DNA from: CBDIHH01 sp965279095 | Lineage (GTDB): Bacteria > Pseudomonadota > Alphaproteobacteria > Caulobacterales > Caulobacteraceae | Reading direction: 5' to 3' | DNA: 64,000 bases | NCBI GenBank assembly: GCA_965279095.1 | Contig: CBDIHH010000007.1 | Span: 806,001 to 870,000 of the forward strand | Shown: positions 1 to 8,736 of the stretch, in pieces | Numbering within the stretch: the first letter of the stretch is position 1 | Layout of the letters: each line of letters starts with the position of its first letter | Notes under the pieces: model-generated | Database searches by the model: none | The model's input: only the letters and a program-made list of their open reading frames with translations | Told to the model about the DNA's origin: nothing | Translations under genes and position numbers: made by a program

Positions 1-265
1 AGCCCGAGAAGCTGACCGCATAGACGAAGGGCCAGGCGGCGAAGATCGCGCCGCCGCCGAGGATGAACCACACCTGGTTGCCTTCCCAGGTGGCGCCGAT
101 GGTGTTGATCACCATGCGTCGCTCGTCATCGTCGCGGGCCACGAATGGCAGCAGGGCGGCGACGCCGAGGTCGAAGCCGTCGGTCAGGGCGAAGCCGATC
201 AGCAGCACGCCCATCAGGGCCCACCAGATGACCCGCAGCGTCTCGTAGTCGAGGGGGATGTGCAT
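1..265 (-). CDS. cydB: Cytochrome bd ubiquinol oxidase subunit II (CydB), N-terminal part
   Basis: The gene is cut by the left window edge; 88 codons are visible. The protein begins MHIPLDYETLRVIWWALMG and continues into the DGFDLGVAALLPF segment and the GATWEGNQVWFI segment, both conserved in the first membrane helices of CydB. CydB is the second membrane subunit of the bd-type quinol oxidase, which reduces oxygen to water in the inner membrane without pumping protons. It starts 11 bases after the cydA stop on the same strand, so the two are co-transcribed. Product identity is clear from the N-terminus; the rest of the gene cannot be judged. Confidence 0.93.
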   Translation of the reverse strand, partial: MHIPLDYETLRVIWWALMGVLLIGFALTDGFDLGVAALLPFVARDDDERRMVINTIGATWEGNQVWFILGGGAIFAAWPFVYAVSFSG

Positions 266-276
266 GGTCAGGTCCT

Positions 277-1839
277 CTATTCGGCCGGCGCCAGGCGGAT
301 CGCCGCCGGCGCGCGGGGCACCGCCGGCTCATGGTGCGCGTAGGGGCCGCGGCGGATGGTCCGCACGATCAGGCCCACCTCGACCACCGCCAGGGCCCCG
401 TAGAGCAGGGTGAAGCCGACGATGGTGGTCCACACCTGGGCCACGGTGAGGGTGGAGGCGCCCAGGAAGGTCGGCAGCACGCCCTCGACGGCCCAGGGCT
501 GGCGCCCCAGCTCGGCCAGGAGCCAGCCGGATTCGATGGCGATCCAGGGCAGGGGCATGATCGCCACCGCAGCCCACAGGATCCACTTGCTGTCGAAACG
601 CCGCAGGCTGACCAGCACGAAGGCCGCGCCGAAGACGGCGATCTGCACGAAGCCGATGGCGGCCATGAACCGGAACAGCCAGAACATCACCGGCACATTG
701 GGCACCGTGTCCCACGCCGCCTTGCGGATGGTGGCCGCGTCGGCGGTGCGCGGATCGGTGACATAGCGCTTGAGCAGCAGGCCATAGCCGAGGTCGCGGC
801 GGTGGGTCTCGAAGTCGGCGCGGGCGGCGAGATCCTGCGGCGCCGCCTTGAGGCGTTCGAGGGCGTCATAGGCCTTCACCCCGCCCTCGACCCGGGTCTC
901 GGCGATGGCCACCAGCTCGAAGATGCCTGCCACCGGCTTGTCGATGCTGCGGGTGGAGATCAGCCCCAGCACATAGGGGATCTTGACCGCGTAACGGGTC
1001 TCACGGTCCTTCAGGCTGGGGATGCCGAAGGCGGTGAGGCCGGCGGGCGCGGGCTCGGTCTCCCACATGGCCTCCAGGGCTGCGAGCTTCATCTTCTGGT
1101 TGTCGGTGAGGGCGTAGCCGCTCTCATCCCCGAGCACGACCACCGACAGGGCCGACGCCAGGCCGAAGGCCGCGGCGATGGCGAAGGACCGCTTGGCGAT
1201 CCGCGGCCACTTGCCGCTGAGCAGCATGAGGGCCGAGACGCCGAGGACGAAGGCCGAACCGGTGACATAGCCGGCGCTCACGGTGTGGACGAACTTGGCC
1301 TGGGCCACCGGGTTGAACAGCACGTCCTGGAAGTTGGTGACCTCCATGCGCATGGTGTCGGGGTTGAAGGCGGCCCCGACGGGGTTCTGCATCCAGCCAT
1401 TGGCGACCAGGATCCACAGGGCCGACAGGTTGGAGCCCAGGGCCACCATGAAGGTGACGAACAGGTGGCCGCGCCGCGACAGCTTCTCCCAGCCGAAGAA
1501 CATCAGGCCGACAAAGGTCGCCTCCAGGAAGAAGGCCATCAGGCCCTCGATGGCCAGCGGGGCGCCGAAGATATCGCCGACATAGTGGGAGTAGTAGGAC
1601 CAGTTGGTGCCGAACTCGAACTCCATGGTCAGGCCGGTGGCGACCCCCAGGACGAAATTGATACCGAAGATCGTCGCCCAAAATCGGGTAATGGTCCGCC
1701 AGATCGGGCGGCCGGTCATGACATAGATGCTCTCCATGATGACCAGCAGGAACGACAGACCCAGGGTGAGGGGCACGAACAGAAAGTGGTACAGGGCCGT
1801 CAGGGCGAACTGCAGCCTTGAGAGTTCGACGACATCCAT
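277..1839 (-). CDS. cydA: Cytochrome bd ubiquinol oxidase subunit I (CydA)
   Basis: 520 residues, close to the E. coli length. This is the catalytic heme subunit of cytochrome bd, which oxidises quinol on the periplasmic side and reduces oxygen. Key residues are in the expected places: His18 (high-spin b595 heme ligand), His185 and Met392 (b558 ligands), the Lys/Glu-containing quinol loop after GDESGYALTDNQKMK, and the GRQPW signature at 445-449. The Q-loop is of the short type. The ATG at 1839 gives the usual N-terminus MDVVELSRLQFALTALYHF. It is followed by cydB and is transcribed divergently from cydDC, 102 bases away. Confidence 0.97.
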   Translation of the reverse strand: MDVVELSRLQFALTALYHFLFVPLTLGLSFLLVIMESIYVMTGRPIWRTITRFWATIFGINFVLGVATGLTMEFEFGTNWSYYSHYVGDIFGAPLAIEGLMAFFLEATFVGLMFFGWEKLSRRGHLFVTFMVALGSNLSALWILVANGWMQNPVGAAFNPDTMRMEVTNFQDVLFNPVAQAKFVHTVSAGYVTGSAFVLGVSALMLLSGKWPRIAKRSFAIAAAFGLASALSVVVLGDESGYALTDNQKMKLAALEAMWETEPAPAGLTAFGIPSLKDRETRYAVKIPYVLGLISTRSIDKPVAGIFELVAIAETRVEGGVKAYDALERLKAAPQDLAARADFETHRRDLGYGLLLKRYVTDPRTADAATIRKAAWDTVPNVPVMFWLFRFMAAIGFVQIAVFGAAFVLVSLRRFDSKWILWAAVAIMPLPWIAIESGWLLAELGRQPWAVEGVLPTFLGASTLTVAQVWTTIVGFTLLYGALAVVEVGLIVRTIRRGPYAHHEPAVPRAPAAIRLAPAE

Positions 1840-1941
1840 GGACGTGACCCGTTCTTCCTGGTGGCGCCGCAGCCTAATGCGCCGCGACCGTCGTGCATCT
1901 TCGACACATGCTAAGATACGCGAACATGCCTACCTAGCCCG
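1840..1941. promoter_or_regulatory. Divergent cydAB / cydDC intergenic region
   Basis: These 102 bases separate the cydA and cydD start codons and must hold both promoters. I found no FNR/FixK-type palindrome (TTGAT-N4-ATCAA) and no good Shine-Dalgarno sequence before the cydD ATG. An AT-richer patch (GCTAAGATAC, about 1912-1921) lies near cydD and could be part of its promoter. The promoter role is inferred from gene arrangement only. Confidence 0.5.
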
Positions 1942-3573
1942 ATGACCCCTGCCGACATCGCCGCCAACAGGCGCTTCCTGAAGCACAGGGGACGCGCCGC
2001 TCATGCGCCCACCTTGGCCCTGCTCGCCTTGATCCTGATCAACACGGCCGGCGCGGCGGCCTTCGCCTTCTGCCTGACGCGGGTGCTCACCGGCCGCGCC
2101 GGCGCGGCGGACATGGCCGGCCTGCTGTCCGCCATGGGGGTCCGCGCCCTGGCGGCGTGGATGATGCAGCGCACGGCGGCCCGTCACGCCCTTCGGGTGA
2201 AGACCGGCCTGCGACGCGAGGCGCTGGGCGTGGTCCTGGGCCGCACCCGCGGCGACGCCGCCTCCCTCGGCGAGGCGACCGCCGCCGTGGTCGACGAGAT
2301 CGATGCGGTGGACGGCTATTTCACCCAGTTCTTCCCCGCCGCCCTGGCCGCGCGGGTCGGCCCGGTACTGATCGCCGCCGCCGTGGCCCTGGCCAGCCCG
2401 GTCAGCGCCGCCATCCTGCTGGCCACCCTCATACCCTTCGCCGCCATCATGGCCCTGGCCGGGGGCGCCGCCGGGGTCGAGGCCGCCCGCCAGTTCGAGG
2501 CCCTGGCCCGGCTGTCCGGACATTTCATCGACCGGGTCCGCGCCCTGCCCGTGGTCCTCGCCTTCCAGGCCGAGGCGGGGGAGACCGCCCGGGTGGCCCA
2601 GGCGGCGCAGGAGGTCAGCGCCCGCACCCTGGGCGTGCTGCGGATCGCCTTCATCTCCACCGCCGCCCTGGAATTCTTCGCCGCCCTCGCCGTGGCGCTG
2701 GTGGCCGTCTATTGCGGCTTCTCCCTGTTGGGGCTGTTGCCGTTCCGGGCGCCCGAAAGCCTCGACTTCACCCGGGCCTTCTTCGCCCTGGCCCTGGCGC
2801 CGGAGTTCTACGCGCCCCTGCGCCGGCTGGCGGGCGCCTATCACGAGAAGCAGCTGGGCGAAGCGGCGGCCGACCGGCTGCGGCCCCTGCTCGCCTCGGC
2901 GCCCCCCGCGTCGGCGCCGGCGGCCCTGGAAGCCCCCGCGGGCGGCCCGCCGGAGGTGCGTCTGACGGGAGTCACCCTGCGCTTCAGCGACCTCCTCATC
3001 GGCCCGGTGGACGCGGTCGCCCCCGCCGGCCAGGTCACGGCCATCGTCGGCCCCACCGGCTCGGGCAAGTCCTCGCTGCTGGCGGCCATCCTCGGCCTCA
3101 CGCCCCTGGAGAGCGGATCGGTGGAGGTCGGCGGCCGGTCGCTCGGCGAGGTGGGGGGCTTTGCCGGCCTCAGCGCCTGGGCCGGCCAGGCGCCGGCCTT
3201 CCTGCCGGGCTCCCTGCTGGACAATCTGACCGCCGCCGCCCCAGGCGTCTGCCCGGCCGCGGCCCTGGCCATGGCCGAGGCGGTCGGTCTGGGACCGGCC
3301 CTGGTCCGCCGCGCGGACGGCGGCGACACCCGGCTGGACGAGCGCGGTTCGGGCCTGTCCGGGGGCGAGCGGCGGCGGCTCGCCCTGGCCCGCGCCCTGC
3401 TCAAGCCCGCGGCGCTGCTGCTGCTCGATGAGCCCACCGCGGATCTGGATCCGCAGGCCGAGGCCCAGATCATCGCCCTGATCCGTCAGGCGGCGGGCGG
3501 CCGCACCGTGATCGTCGCCACCCACTCGCCCGCCCTGGCCGCCGCCGCCGACCGAGTGGTGCGTCTGCCATGA
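1942..3573 (+). CDS. cydD: Thiol reductant ABC exporter subunit CydD
   Basis: 543-residue ABC half-transporter. An N-terminal membrane domain (about 1-320) is followed by a nucleotide-binding domain with Walker A GPTGSGKS (from residue 370), signature LSGGERRRLALARALL, Walker B ALLLLDEPTADLD and a switch histidine in IVATHS. CydDC exports cysteine and glutathione to the periplasm and is required to assemble cytochrome bd, whose genes lie divergently alongside. The stop overlaps the cydC start by four bases (ATGA), indicating translational coupling and a heterodimer. CydD versus CydC is assigned by order and similarity pattern. Confidence 0.92.
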   Translation: MTPADIAANRRFLKHRGRAAHAPTLALLALILINTAGAAAFAFCLTRVLTGRAGAADMAGLLSAMGVRALAAWMMQRTAARHALRVKTGLRREALGVVLGRTRGDAASLGEATAAVVDEIDAVDGYFTQFFPAALAARVGPVLIAAAVALASPVSAAILLATLIPFAAIMALAGGAAGVEAARQFEALARLSGHFIDRVRALPVVLAFQAEAGETARVAQAAQEVSARTLGVLRIAFISTAALEFFAALAVALVAVYCGFSLLGLLPFRAPESLDFTRAFFALALAPEFYAPLRRLAGAYHEKQLGEAAADRLRPLLASAPPASAPAALEAPAGGPPEVRLTGVTLRFSDLLIGPVDAVAPAGQVTAIVGPTGSGKSSLLAAILGLTPLESGSVEVGGRSLGEVGGFAGLSAWAGQAPAFLPGSLLDNLTAAAPGVCPAAALAMAEAVGLGPALVRRADGGDTRLDERGSGLSGGERRRLALARALLKPAALLLLDEPTADLDPQAEAQIIALIRQAAGGRTVIVATHSPALAAAADRVVRLP

Positions 3574-5195
3574 GCGCGCCCTCCCCCATTGGCGACTTCC
3601 TCGCCGCCCAGGTGCGTCTGCGGCGCGGCGAGCTGGCCCTGGCGGCGGCGGCCGGGGCGGCGACCGCCGCCGGCGCCGCCCTGCTGCTCGGCCTGTCCGG
3701 CTGGTTCCTGGCCGGCGCGGCCCTGGCGGGATCCGCCGGGCCGGCCGCCGTCTGGGGGTTCAACTATCTGCTGCCCAGCGCCGGACTCCGCGGCCTGGCC
3801 ATCGTGCGCACCGCAGGGCGCTACGGCGAGCGCCTGTTCGGACACCGGGCGGCCTTCCGCGCCCTGGCGGCCCTGCGCCCCGCCCTCTTCGCCGGCCTCG
3901 CCGCCGCCCCGCCGGCCCGGTCCCTGGCCCTGTCGTCCGGGGAGGCGTCCGCCCGCCTGGTGCAGGACATCAATGTCCTGGAGACGGTGTTCGTGCAGCG
4001 CTCGGCCCCCTGGGCGGCGGCCGCGGGCGCGGGGGCGGCAGGGGCGGTGATCACCCTGGCCTCGCCCTGGGCGGCGGCGGCCCTGCTGGTCGGCCTGGGC
4101 GCCCAGATCCTTGTCGGCCAGCGCTTGGGGACGAGCCTCACCGCCGACGCCGGCCGCGACCAGCTGCGCGCGGCCGGTCGGCTGAAGGACGGCCTGGGCG
4201 CCTATCTGGCCGCGGCCCCCGAGCTGCGCTGCTTCGACCTGACCCCCCGCGCCCTGGAGGCGCTGATGGCTCATGACGCGGACCTGGGCCGGGCCGGCCT
4301 GACCCGCGGCGACGCCGAGGCCCTGCTCGACCTGATCCAGGCGGGGCTCGCCGCCATCACGGTGGCGGCCGTCGCGGTGCTGTCCGCCGCCTCCAGCCTG
4401 CCCCTCGCCGCCCTGGCGGTGCTGGCCGCCCTGGCGGGCATGGAGGGGGTGGCGGGGCTGCTGCGGGCCGCGCGCCAACAGGGCGCCTACCGCGAGGCGG
4501 TGGCGCGGCTGGACGGCGTTCTCGTGGACTCCCGCGGGCCGACCCTCGCTCCGCCGGTCGATCCAACTCTGTACATCGACGGCCATCGGTTGCGCCCCGG
4601 CGCCCGCCTCGGCGTCACCGGCCCGTCGGGCTGCGGCAAGACCCGCACCCTCGAGGCGCTGATCGGTCTGTGCGCAGCGCCCCCCGGCCGCATTCGCATC
4701 GGCGCCCAGGCGCTGGAGGACGCGCCGATCGGCTGGGCGCGGCCCCTGTTCGCCTTCGCGCCGCAAGACGCGCGCCTGCTGACCGGGACGGTGGCGGAGA
4801 ACCTGCGCCTCGCCGCTCCGGACGCCGACGACGACGCCCTCTGGGAGGTATTGAGCGACGCCCGGCTGGACGAGCGCGTGCGCCGCCTGCCCCAGGGGCT
4901 GCAGACCTGGATCGGCGATGGCGGCGAGGTCCTGTCCGGGGGGGAGCGGCGGCGGCTGTCCCTGGCGCGGGCCTATCTGCGGCCGGCCCCCTGGCTGCTG
5001 CTCGACGAGCCCACCGAAGGCCTCGACAGCCGCACGGAACAGGACATCGTCGCCGCCCTGGACCAGCGCCTGAAGCGCACCGGCCAGGGGGTGGTGATCG
5101 TCAGCCACCGGCCCGCGCCCCTGACCCTGTGCGAAACGGTGCTGGACCTGTCCGACAGCCTCGCGCCAACGCCGGACGCGCGGACGCCGGCCTAG
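3570..5195 (+). CDS. cydC: Thiol reductant ABC exporter subunit CydC
   Basis: 541 residues: membrane domain (about 1-330) and ABC ATPase domain with Walker A GPSGCGKT, signature LSGGERRRLSLARAYL, Walker B WLLLDEPTEGLD and switch histidine in IVSHRP. It is the partner of CydD in the heterodimeric cysteine/glutathione exporter. The linker between the membrane domain and the ATPase is short, so little sequence precedes Walker A. It starts inside the cydD stop (4-base overlap). Its 3' end overlaps the convergent dnaX 3' end by four bases, leaving no room for a separate terminator between them. Confidence 0.92.
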   Translation: MSAPSPIGDFLAAQVRLRRGELALAAAAGAATAAGAALLLGLSGWFLAGAALAGSAGPAAVWGFNYLLPSAGLRGLAIVRTAGRYGERLFGHRAAFRALAALRPALFAGLAAAPPARSLALSSGEASARLVQDINVLETVFVQRSAPWAAAAGAGAAGAVITLASPWAAAALLVGLGAQILVGQRLGTSLTADAGRDQLRAAGRLKDGLGAYLAAAPELRCFDLTPRALEALMAHDADLGRAGLTRGDAEALLDLIQAGLAAITVAAVAVLSAASSLPLAALAVLAALAGMEGVAGLLRAARQQGAYREAVARLDGVLVDSRGPTLAPPVDPTLYIDGHRLRPGARLGVTGPSGCGKTRTLEALIGLCAAPPGRIRIGAQALEDAPIGWARPLFAFAPQDARLLTGTVAENLRLAAPDADDDALWEVLSDARLDERVRRLPQGLQTWIGDGGEVLSGGERRRLSLARAYLRPAPWLLLDEPTEGLDSRTEQDIVAALDQRLKRTGQGVVIVSHRPAPLTLCETVLDLSDSLAPTPDARTPA

Positions 5196-7024
5196 TCTTC
5201 GTCTTCCGGCGGAGGCTCGGCCTCGGCGACGACCTCGGGGGCGGCGATCTGGCGGACCTGCAGGATCTCGGCGCCGGGGAAGGCCTGCATCACGCCGCGG
5301 ATGAAGGGGTCGGCCTCGAGTTCGGCGCGCTCAAGGGCGGCCTCGCGCCGGCGGACCTCGTGCACGGACTCCGCCCCGCCGCCGCCCTGGGCGGCCACAA
5401 GCCAGGGCTGGCCGGTCCATTCCTTGAGCCGCACCGCCAGCCGCTGGGCCAGGGTGTTGGGGGCGCCCGGCGCCGGCTCGAACTCGATGGCCCCGGGGCG
5501 GAAGGAGATCGGCCGGACGTATTTCTCCACGTCCAGCTTCAGCACGATGTCGCGGCGGCCGTCGATCAGACGCACCACGTCGTCGAAGGATTGCAGCACC
5601 ACCTGAGGCGCCGCCTCGGCGGCCAGGGCCGGGGCCGGCTGGAAGGCGCGGGCCGTGGCGGCCCCGCCCCCGCCGCCGCCGCCCGGGGATGGCGCGCCGA
5701 GGCCCGCGCCGCCGCCGATGGTCTCGCCGGACTGCAGCTTCTTCAGCGCCTCCTCCGGCCCCGGCAGGTCGGCGGCGTAGCACAGGCGGATCAGGGCCAT
5801 CTCGACGGCGGCGGCGGGGTCGGGCGCCCGTCGGGCCTCCTCATGGGCCTTCATCAGCATCTGCCACAGGCGGGCCAGGGTCCCGGCCGAGGTGTTGGCG
5901 CCGATGGCGGCCAGGCGCGCCGCCTGGTCCTTGGGCAGCACCAGGGCGTCGGCCCCCAGCGCCTTGGCCACCGAGGCGCCGTGACAGTGCTCCATGAGGT
6001 CGAGGGCCACCACCACCGGATCGGCGCCGAAGCCGTAGAGGGTGCGAAAGGCGGTCAGGGCCTCGCCCGGCTGGCCCCGCAGGACATGCTCGAACAGGCC
6101 GATGGTCTGGGCGCGGTCGGCCAGGCCCAGCATGTCGCGGATCACCGCCGCCGTGACCGTCTGGCCCTGCTCCCCCTGCACCATGGCCTGGTCGAGCAGG
6201 CTCTGGGCGTCGCGCACCGAACCCTCGGCGGCGCGGGCGATCAGGGTCAGGCCGTCCTGCTCGATGAGAATACCCTCGCGCTGGCACAGGGTCTCGAGGT
6301 TGGCCACCAGCACATCGGGCTCCACCCGGCGCAGATCGAACCTCTGGCAACGCGACAGGATGGTCACCGGCACCTTGCGGATCTCGGTGGTGGCGAAGAT
6401 GAACTTGGCGTGCGGCGGGGGCTCTTCGAGGGTCTTCAGCAGGGCGTTGAACGCCGCCGTCGACAGCATATGCACTTCGTCGATGATGTAGACCTTGTAG
6501 CGCGCCTCCACGGGAGAGTAGCGGACCCCCTCGAGCAGCTCGCGCATCTCGTCGACCTTGGTGCGGCTGGCGGCGTCCAGCTCCAGCACGTCCATGTGCC
6601 GGCCCTCGATGATGGCCTTGCAGTGCAGGCCATCCACGGTCAGGTCGACGGAGGGCTGGTGGACGGTGTCGGATTCATAGTTCAGCGCCCGCGCCAGCAG
6701 CCGGGCGGTGGTGGTCTTGCCGACCCCGCGCACGCCGGTGAGCATGAAGGCATGGGCGATGCGGCCGGTGGCGAAGGCGTTCTTCAACGTCCGCACCATG
6801 GCCTCCTGGCCGATCATGTCCTCGAAGGTGCGCGGCCGGTATTTGCGCGCCAGCACCTGATAGGCGGCGCCCTGCTCGTCATGCGGCGCGGCGGCGGCCA
6901 CACGCGAAGGCGCAGGGGACTCAACGGCCGCGGCCTCCGCCGGCGGATCCTCGCCGAACATCGACGCCGTCAGGTCGTCGCGCGCGTCCGGCTGCTCATC
7001 CCAAGGCGGAAGGTCGGTGTCCAT
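5192..7024 (-). CDS. dnaX: DNA polymerase III subunits tau/gamma (DnaX)
   Basis: 610-residue clamp-loader ATPase. A variable acidic N-terminus (1-52) precedes the AAA+ core: Walker A GVRGVGKT (97-104), Walker B VYIIDEVH (178-185) and the SRC motif near 224-226. A glycine-rich linker follows in the C-terminal half, then a tail predicted to bind the polymerase and helicase (tau region). The four-cysteine zinc module found after Walker A in E. coli DnaX is replaced by a segment with a single cysteine (residue 135), which I believe is usual in alphaproteobacteria. It lies directly downstream of the SRP RNA gene on the same strand. Confidence 0.96.
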   Translation of the reverse strand: MDTDLPPWDEQPDARDDLTASMFGEDPPAEAAAVESPAPSRVAAAAPHDEQGAAYQVLARKYRPRTFEDMIGQEAMVRTLKNAFATGRIAHAFMLTGVRGVGKTTTARLLARALNYESDTVHQPSVDLTVDGLHCKAIIEGRHMDVLELDAASRTKVDEMRELLEGVRYSPVEARYKVYIIDEVHMLSTAAFNALLKTLEEPPPHAKFIFATTEIRKVPVTILSRCQRFDLRRVEPDVLVANLETLCQREGILIEQDGLTLIARAAEGSVRDAQSLLDQAMVQGEQGQTVTAAVIRDMLGLADRAQTIGLFEHVLRGQPGEALTAFRTLYGFGADPVVVALDLMEHCHGASVAKALGADALVLPKDQAARLAAIGANTSAGTLARLWQMLMKAHEEARRAPDPAAAVEMALIRLCYAADLPGPEEALKKLQSGETIGGGAGLGAPSPGGGGGGGAATARAFQPAPALAAEAAPQVVLQSFDDVVRLIDGRRDIVLKLDVEKYVRPISFRPGAIEFEPAPGAPNTLAQRLAVRLKEWTGQPWLVAAQGGGGAESVHEVRRREAALERAELEADPFIRGVMQAFPGAEILQVRQIAAPEVVAEAEPPPEDED

Positions 7025-7049
7025 GCGGCGCTTATGCGAGAGAAATGGG

Positions 7050-7148
7050 TGGAGACTGGACGGCGACCCGCAGCTTGACTCGTTACGGCTGCTTCCTTCC
7101 GGATCTGACCGGGTTGGCGAGGACTACGCCCGCCGCCAGCCTCCGCCC
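7050..7148 (-). ncRNA. ffs: Signal recognition particle 4.5S RNA
   Basis: The reverse complement of 7087-7110 contains the invariant SRP domain IV core GGUCAGAUCCGGAAGGAAGC. The flanks pair into one long hairpin: GGAGGCUGG near the 5' end (about 7147-7137) with CCAGUCUCC at the 3' end (about 7059-7051). This gives an RNA of roughly 100 nt, typical of the bacterial small form. It binds Ffh and targets membrane proteins to SecYEG. Location just upstream of dnaX is common in alphaproteobacteria. Ends are estimated from the pairing. Confidence 0.93.
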
Positions 7149-7243
7149 CCAATATCGCGTGCGGGGCGCCGGGGCGCAAGGGCGCTCGCCGCCCATGACG
7201 GCGATGGGGTGACGCGCGGAGCTGTTGCCCGTATGAGAGCCCC

Positions 7244-8164
7244 ATGCCCCTAGGTCCCGTCACCAATGTCTTCGCCGGCAATCCCCTCGACCGGGCCAGC
7301 GCCCGACGCAGCGACGAGGCCTGGGTCGCCGAACAGTTCGCCGCCCCCGACGCCCGGATGCTGGCATTGTGGAACGGCGTCCCGCTGCTGACCCGCGAGG
7401 GGGAAACCTGGCGGGTGGCCTATCTGCCGCCCGGCCTGGCCGGCCAGCTGGCGCCCACCGACGAGCGCCGCCTGTTCCTGGGGCTGGACGGCGACACCCC
7501 CGTCTTCGCCATCGACCTGGATGCGCCCGAGGATCCCAGCGCCGGCCCCCTGGAAGGCCTGGGGTCGTTCGTCGACCTGCGCCAGAGCGCCCTGCAGATG
7601 GCCATCCCCGACACCGGCCTGCTCGCCACCGCCAAGGGCGTCTTCGAATGGCGTCGCCGCCACCGCTACTGCGCCGCCTGCGGCCAGCCCAGCGCGCCCT
7701 CGGACGGGGGCTGGAAGCGGATCTGCCCGTCCTGCAAGACCCAGCACTTCCCCCGCGTCGACCCCTGCGTGATCATGCTGCCGACCTTCGGCGAGCGCTG
7801 CCTGCTCGGCCGCCAGGCCAGCTGGCCGGAGGGGCGCTACTCCGCCCTGGCCGGTTTCCTGGAGCCGGGCGAGTCCATCGAGGAGGCCTGCGCCCGCGAG
7901 GTGCTGGAGGAATCCGGCCTCACCGTCACCGCCGTGCGCCACCACTCCAGCCAGCCCTGGCCGTGGCCGTCCAACCTGATGATCGGCCTGATCGCCGAGG
8001 TGTCGGACGACCAAGCGGCGCCCGATGAGACCGAGCTGGAGTCGGTGATCTGGCTGACCCGCGCCGAGACCCGCGACCTGCTCGAGGGCCGCCGCGCCGA
8101 CCTTCTGCCCCCCGGCGAGATCGCCATCGCCCGCCAGCTGGTGGCCGCCTGGGCCTACGAATAG
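7244..8164 (+). CDS. nudC: NADH pyrophosphatase / RNA NAD-decapping Nudix hydrolase
   Basis: 306 residues. Order of parts: N-terminal NUDIX-like domain, a zinc ribbon with C143, C146, C161 and C164, then the Nudix domain with the box GFLEPGESIEEACAREV continuing to EESGL (204-226). It also has the NudC-specific SQPWPWP motif (236-242). Family members hydrolyse NADH to NMNH and AMP and can remove NAD caps from RNA; Mg or Mn is needed. The ATG at 7244 is preceded by a weak ribosome site. It stands alone between the SRP RNA and groES. Confidence 0.95.
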   Translation: MPLGPVTNVFAGNPLDRASARRSDEAWVAEQFAAPDARMLALWNGVPLLTREGETWRVAYLPPGLAGQLAPTDERRLFLGLDGDTPVFAIDLDAPEDPSAGPLEGLGSFVDLRQSALQMAIPDTGLLATAKGVFEWRRRHRYCAACGQPSAPSDGGWKRICPSCKTQHFPRVDPCVIMLPTFGERCLLGRQASWPEGRYSALAGFLEPGESIEEACAREVLEESGLTVTAVRHHSSQPWPWPSNLMIGLIAEVSDDQAAPDETELESVIWLTRAETRDLLEGRRADLLPPGEIAIARQLVAAWAYE

Positions 8165-8257
8165 CTCCCCCACCGCCCAGCTAAAGGGCGCTGAGAAACG
8201 CGCCGGGTTGCCGGTCCCAACCTCGCCCGCGCCTGCGTCGCGTGGCCGCAGCCGCGG

Positions 8258-8286
8258 TTGACAAAATCGGTCTCGGGGCCTAATTG
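8258..8286 (+). promoter_or_regulatory. Predicted groESL promoter
   Basis: TTGACA (8258-8263), a 17-base gap, then TAATTG (8281-8286). Read with flanks (GGTTGAC and CCTAATTG), it also fits the alphaproteobacterial heat-shock sigma-32 pattern (CTTGAA-like, then CCTATNT-like). It ends nine bases before the CIRCE operator, the usual geometry for HrcA repression. Which sigma factor acts is not decidable from sequence alone. Confidence 0.6.
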
Positions 8287-8294
8287 CAGGCTCG

Positions 8295-8321
8295 TTAGCA
8301 CTCGGGCGCCTCGGCTGCTAA
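8295..8321 (+). promoter_or_regulatory. CIRCE element (HrcA operator) of groESL
   Basis: TTAGCACTC (8295-8303), nine bases, then GGCTGCTAA (8313-8321). The left arm matches the CIRCE consensus exactly. The right arm differs from GAGTGCTAA at two positions. It sits between the promoter and the groES start. HrcA binding here would repress groESL until heat or misfolding titrates GroEL. Confidence 0.88.
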
Positions 8322-8373
8322 AGCCCGCGCCCAGCGCGACGATCCCATTTCCCGTGTCTACCGGAGACCTGCC

Positions 8374-8688
8374 ATGTCCTTTCGTCCCCTCGGCGATCGC
8401 GTTCTCGTAAAGCGCATCGAAGAAGAAGCCAAAACCAAGGGCGGGATCATCATCCCCGACACCGCCAAGGAAAAGCCCCAGGAGGGTGAAGTCCTGGCCG
8501 TGGGCCCCGGCGCCCGCGACGAAGACGGCAAATACATCCAGCCCGACGTGAAGGTCGGCGACCGCATCCTGTTCGGCAAATGGTCGGGCACTGAAGTGAA
8601 GGTCGACGGCGACGACCTGATCATCATGAAGGAATCCGACATCCTGGGCATCGTCGACGCGCCGGCCACCGCCTCCAAGGCCGCCTGA
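8374..8688 (+). CDS. groES: Co-chaperonin GroES
   Basis: 104 residues starting MSFRPLGDRVLVKRIEEE, the normal GroES N-terminus. It contains the mobile loop TKGGIIIPDTAKEKPQEGEV that contacts GroEL, and the VGDRILFGKWSGTEVK strand. GroES caps the GroEL chamber and triggers folding release on ATP binding in the cytoplasm. It is 48 bases upstream of groEL in one operon, under the promoter and CIRCE site upstream. Confidence 0.98.
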   Translation: MSFRPLGDRVLVKRIEEEAKTKGGIIIPDTAKEKPQEGEVLAVGPGARDEDGKYIQPDVKVGDRILFGKWSGTEVKVDGDDLIIMKESDILGIVDAPATASKAA

Positions 8689-8736
8689 GCCACCGCCGTC
8701 CCGACCCCTTAACGACACAACAGAAAGAGCAACCAC

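Noticed and set aside
1840..1941. FNR/FixK box upstream of cydAB
   Set aside because: Looked for TTGAT-N4-ATCAA and close variants; none found.
1930..3525. Long minus-strand frame opposite cydD
   Set aside because: Same high-GC mirror effect; Gly/Arg/Gln-rich with no recognisable protein. cydD is certain.
5650..5700. Programmed frameshift site in dnaX for a gamma subunit
   Set aside because: No A-AAA-AAG type slippery sequence; the stretch is a glycine-rich linker in GC-rich code.
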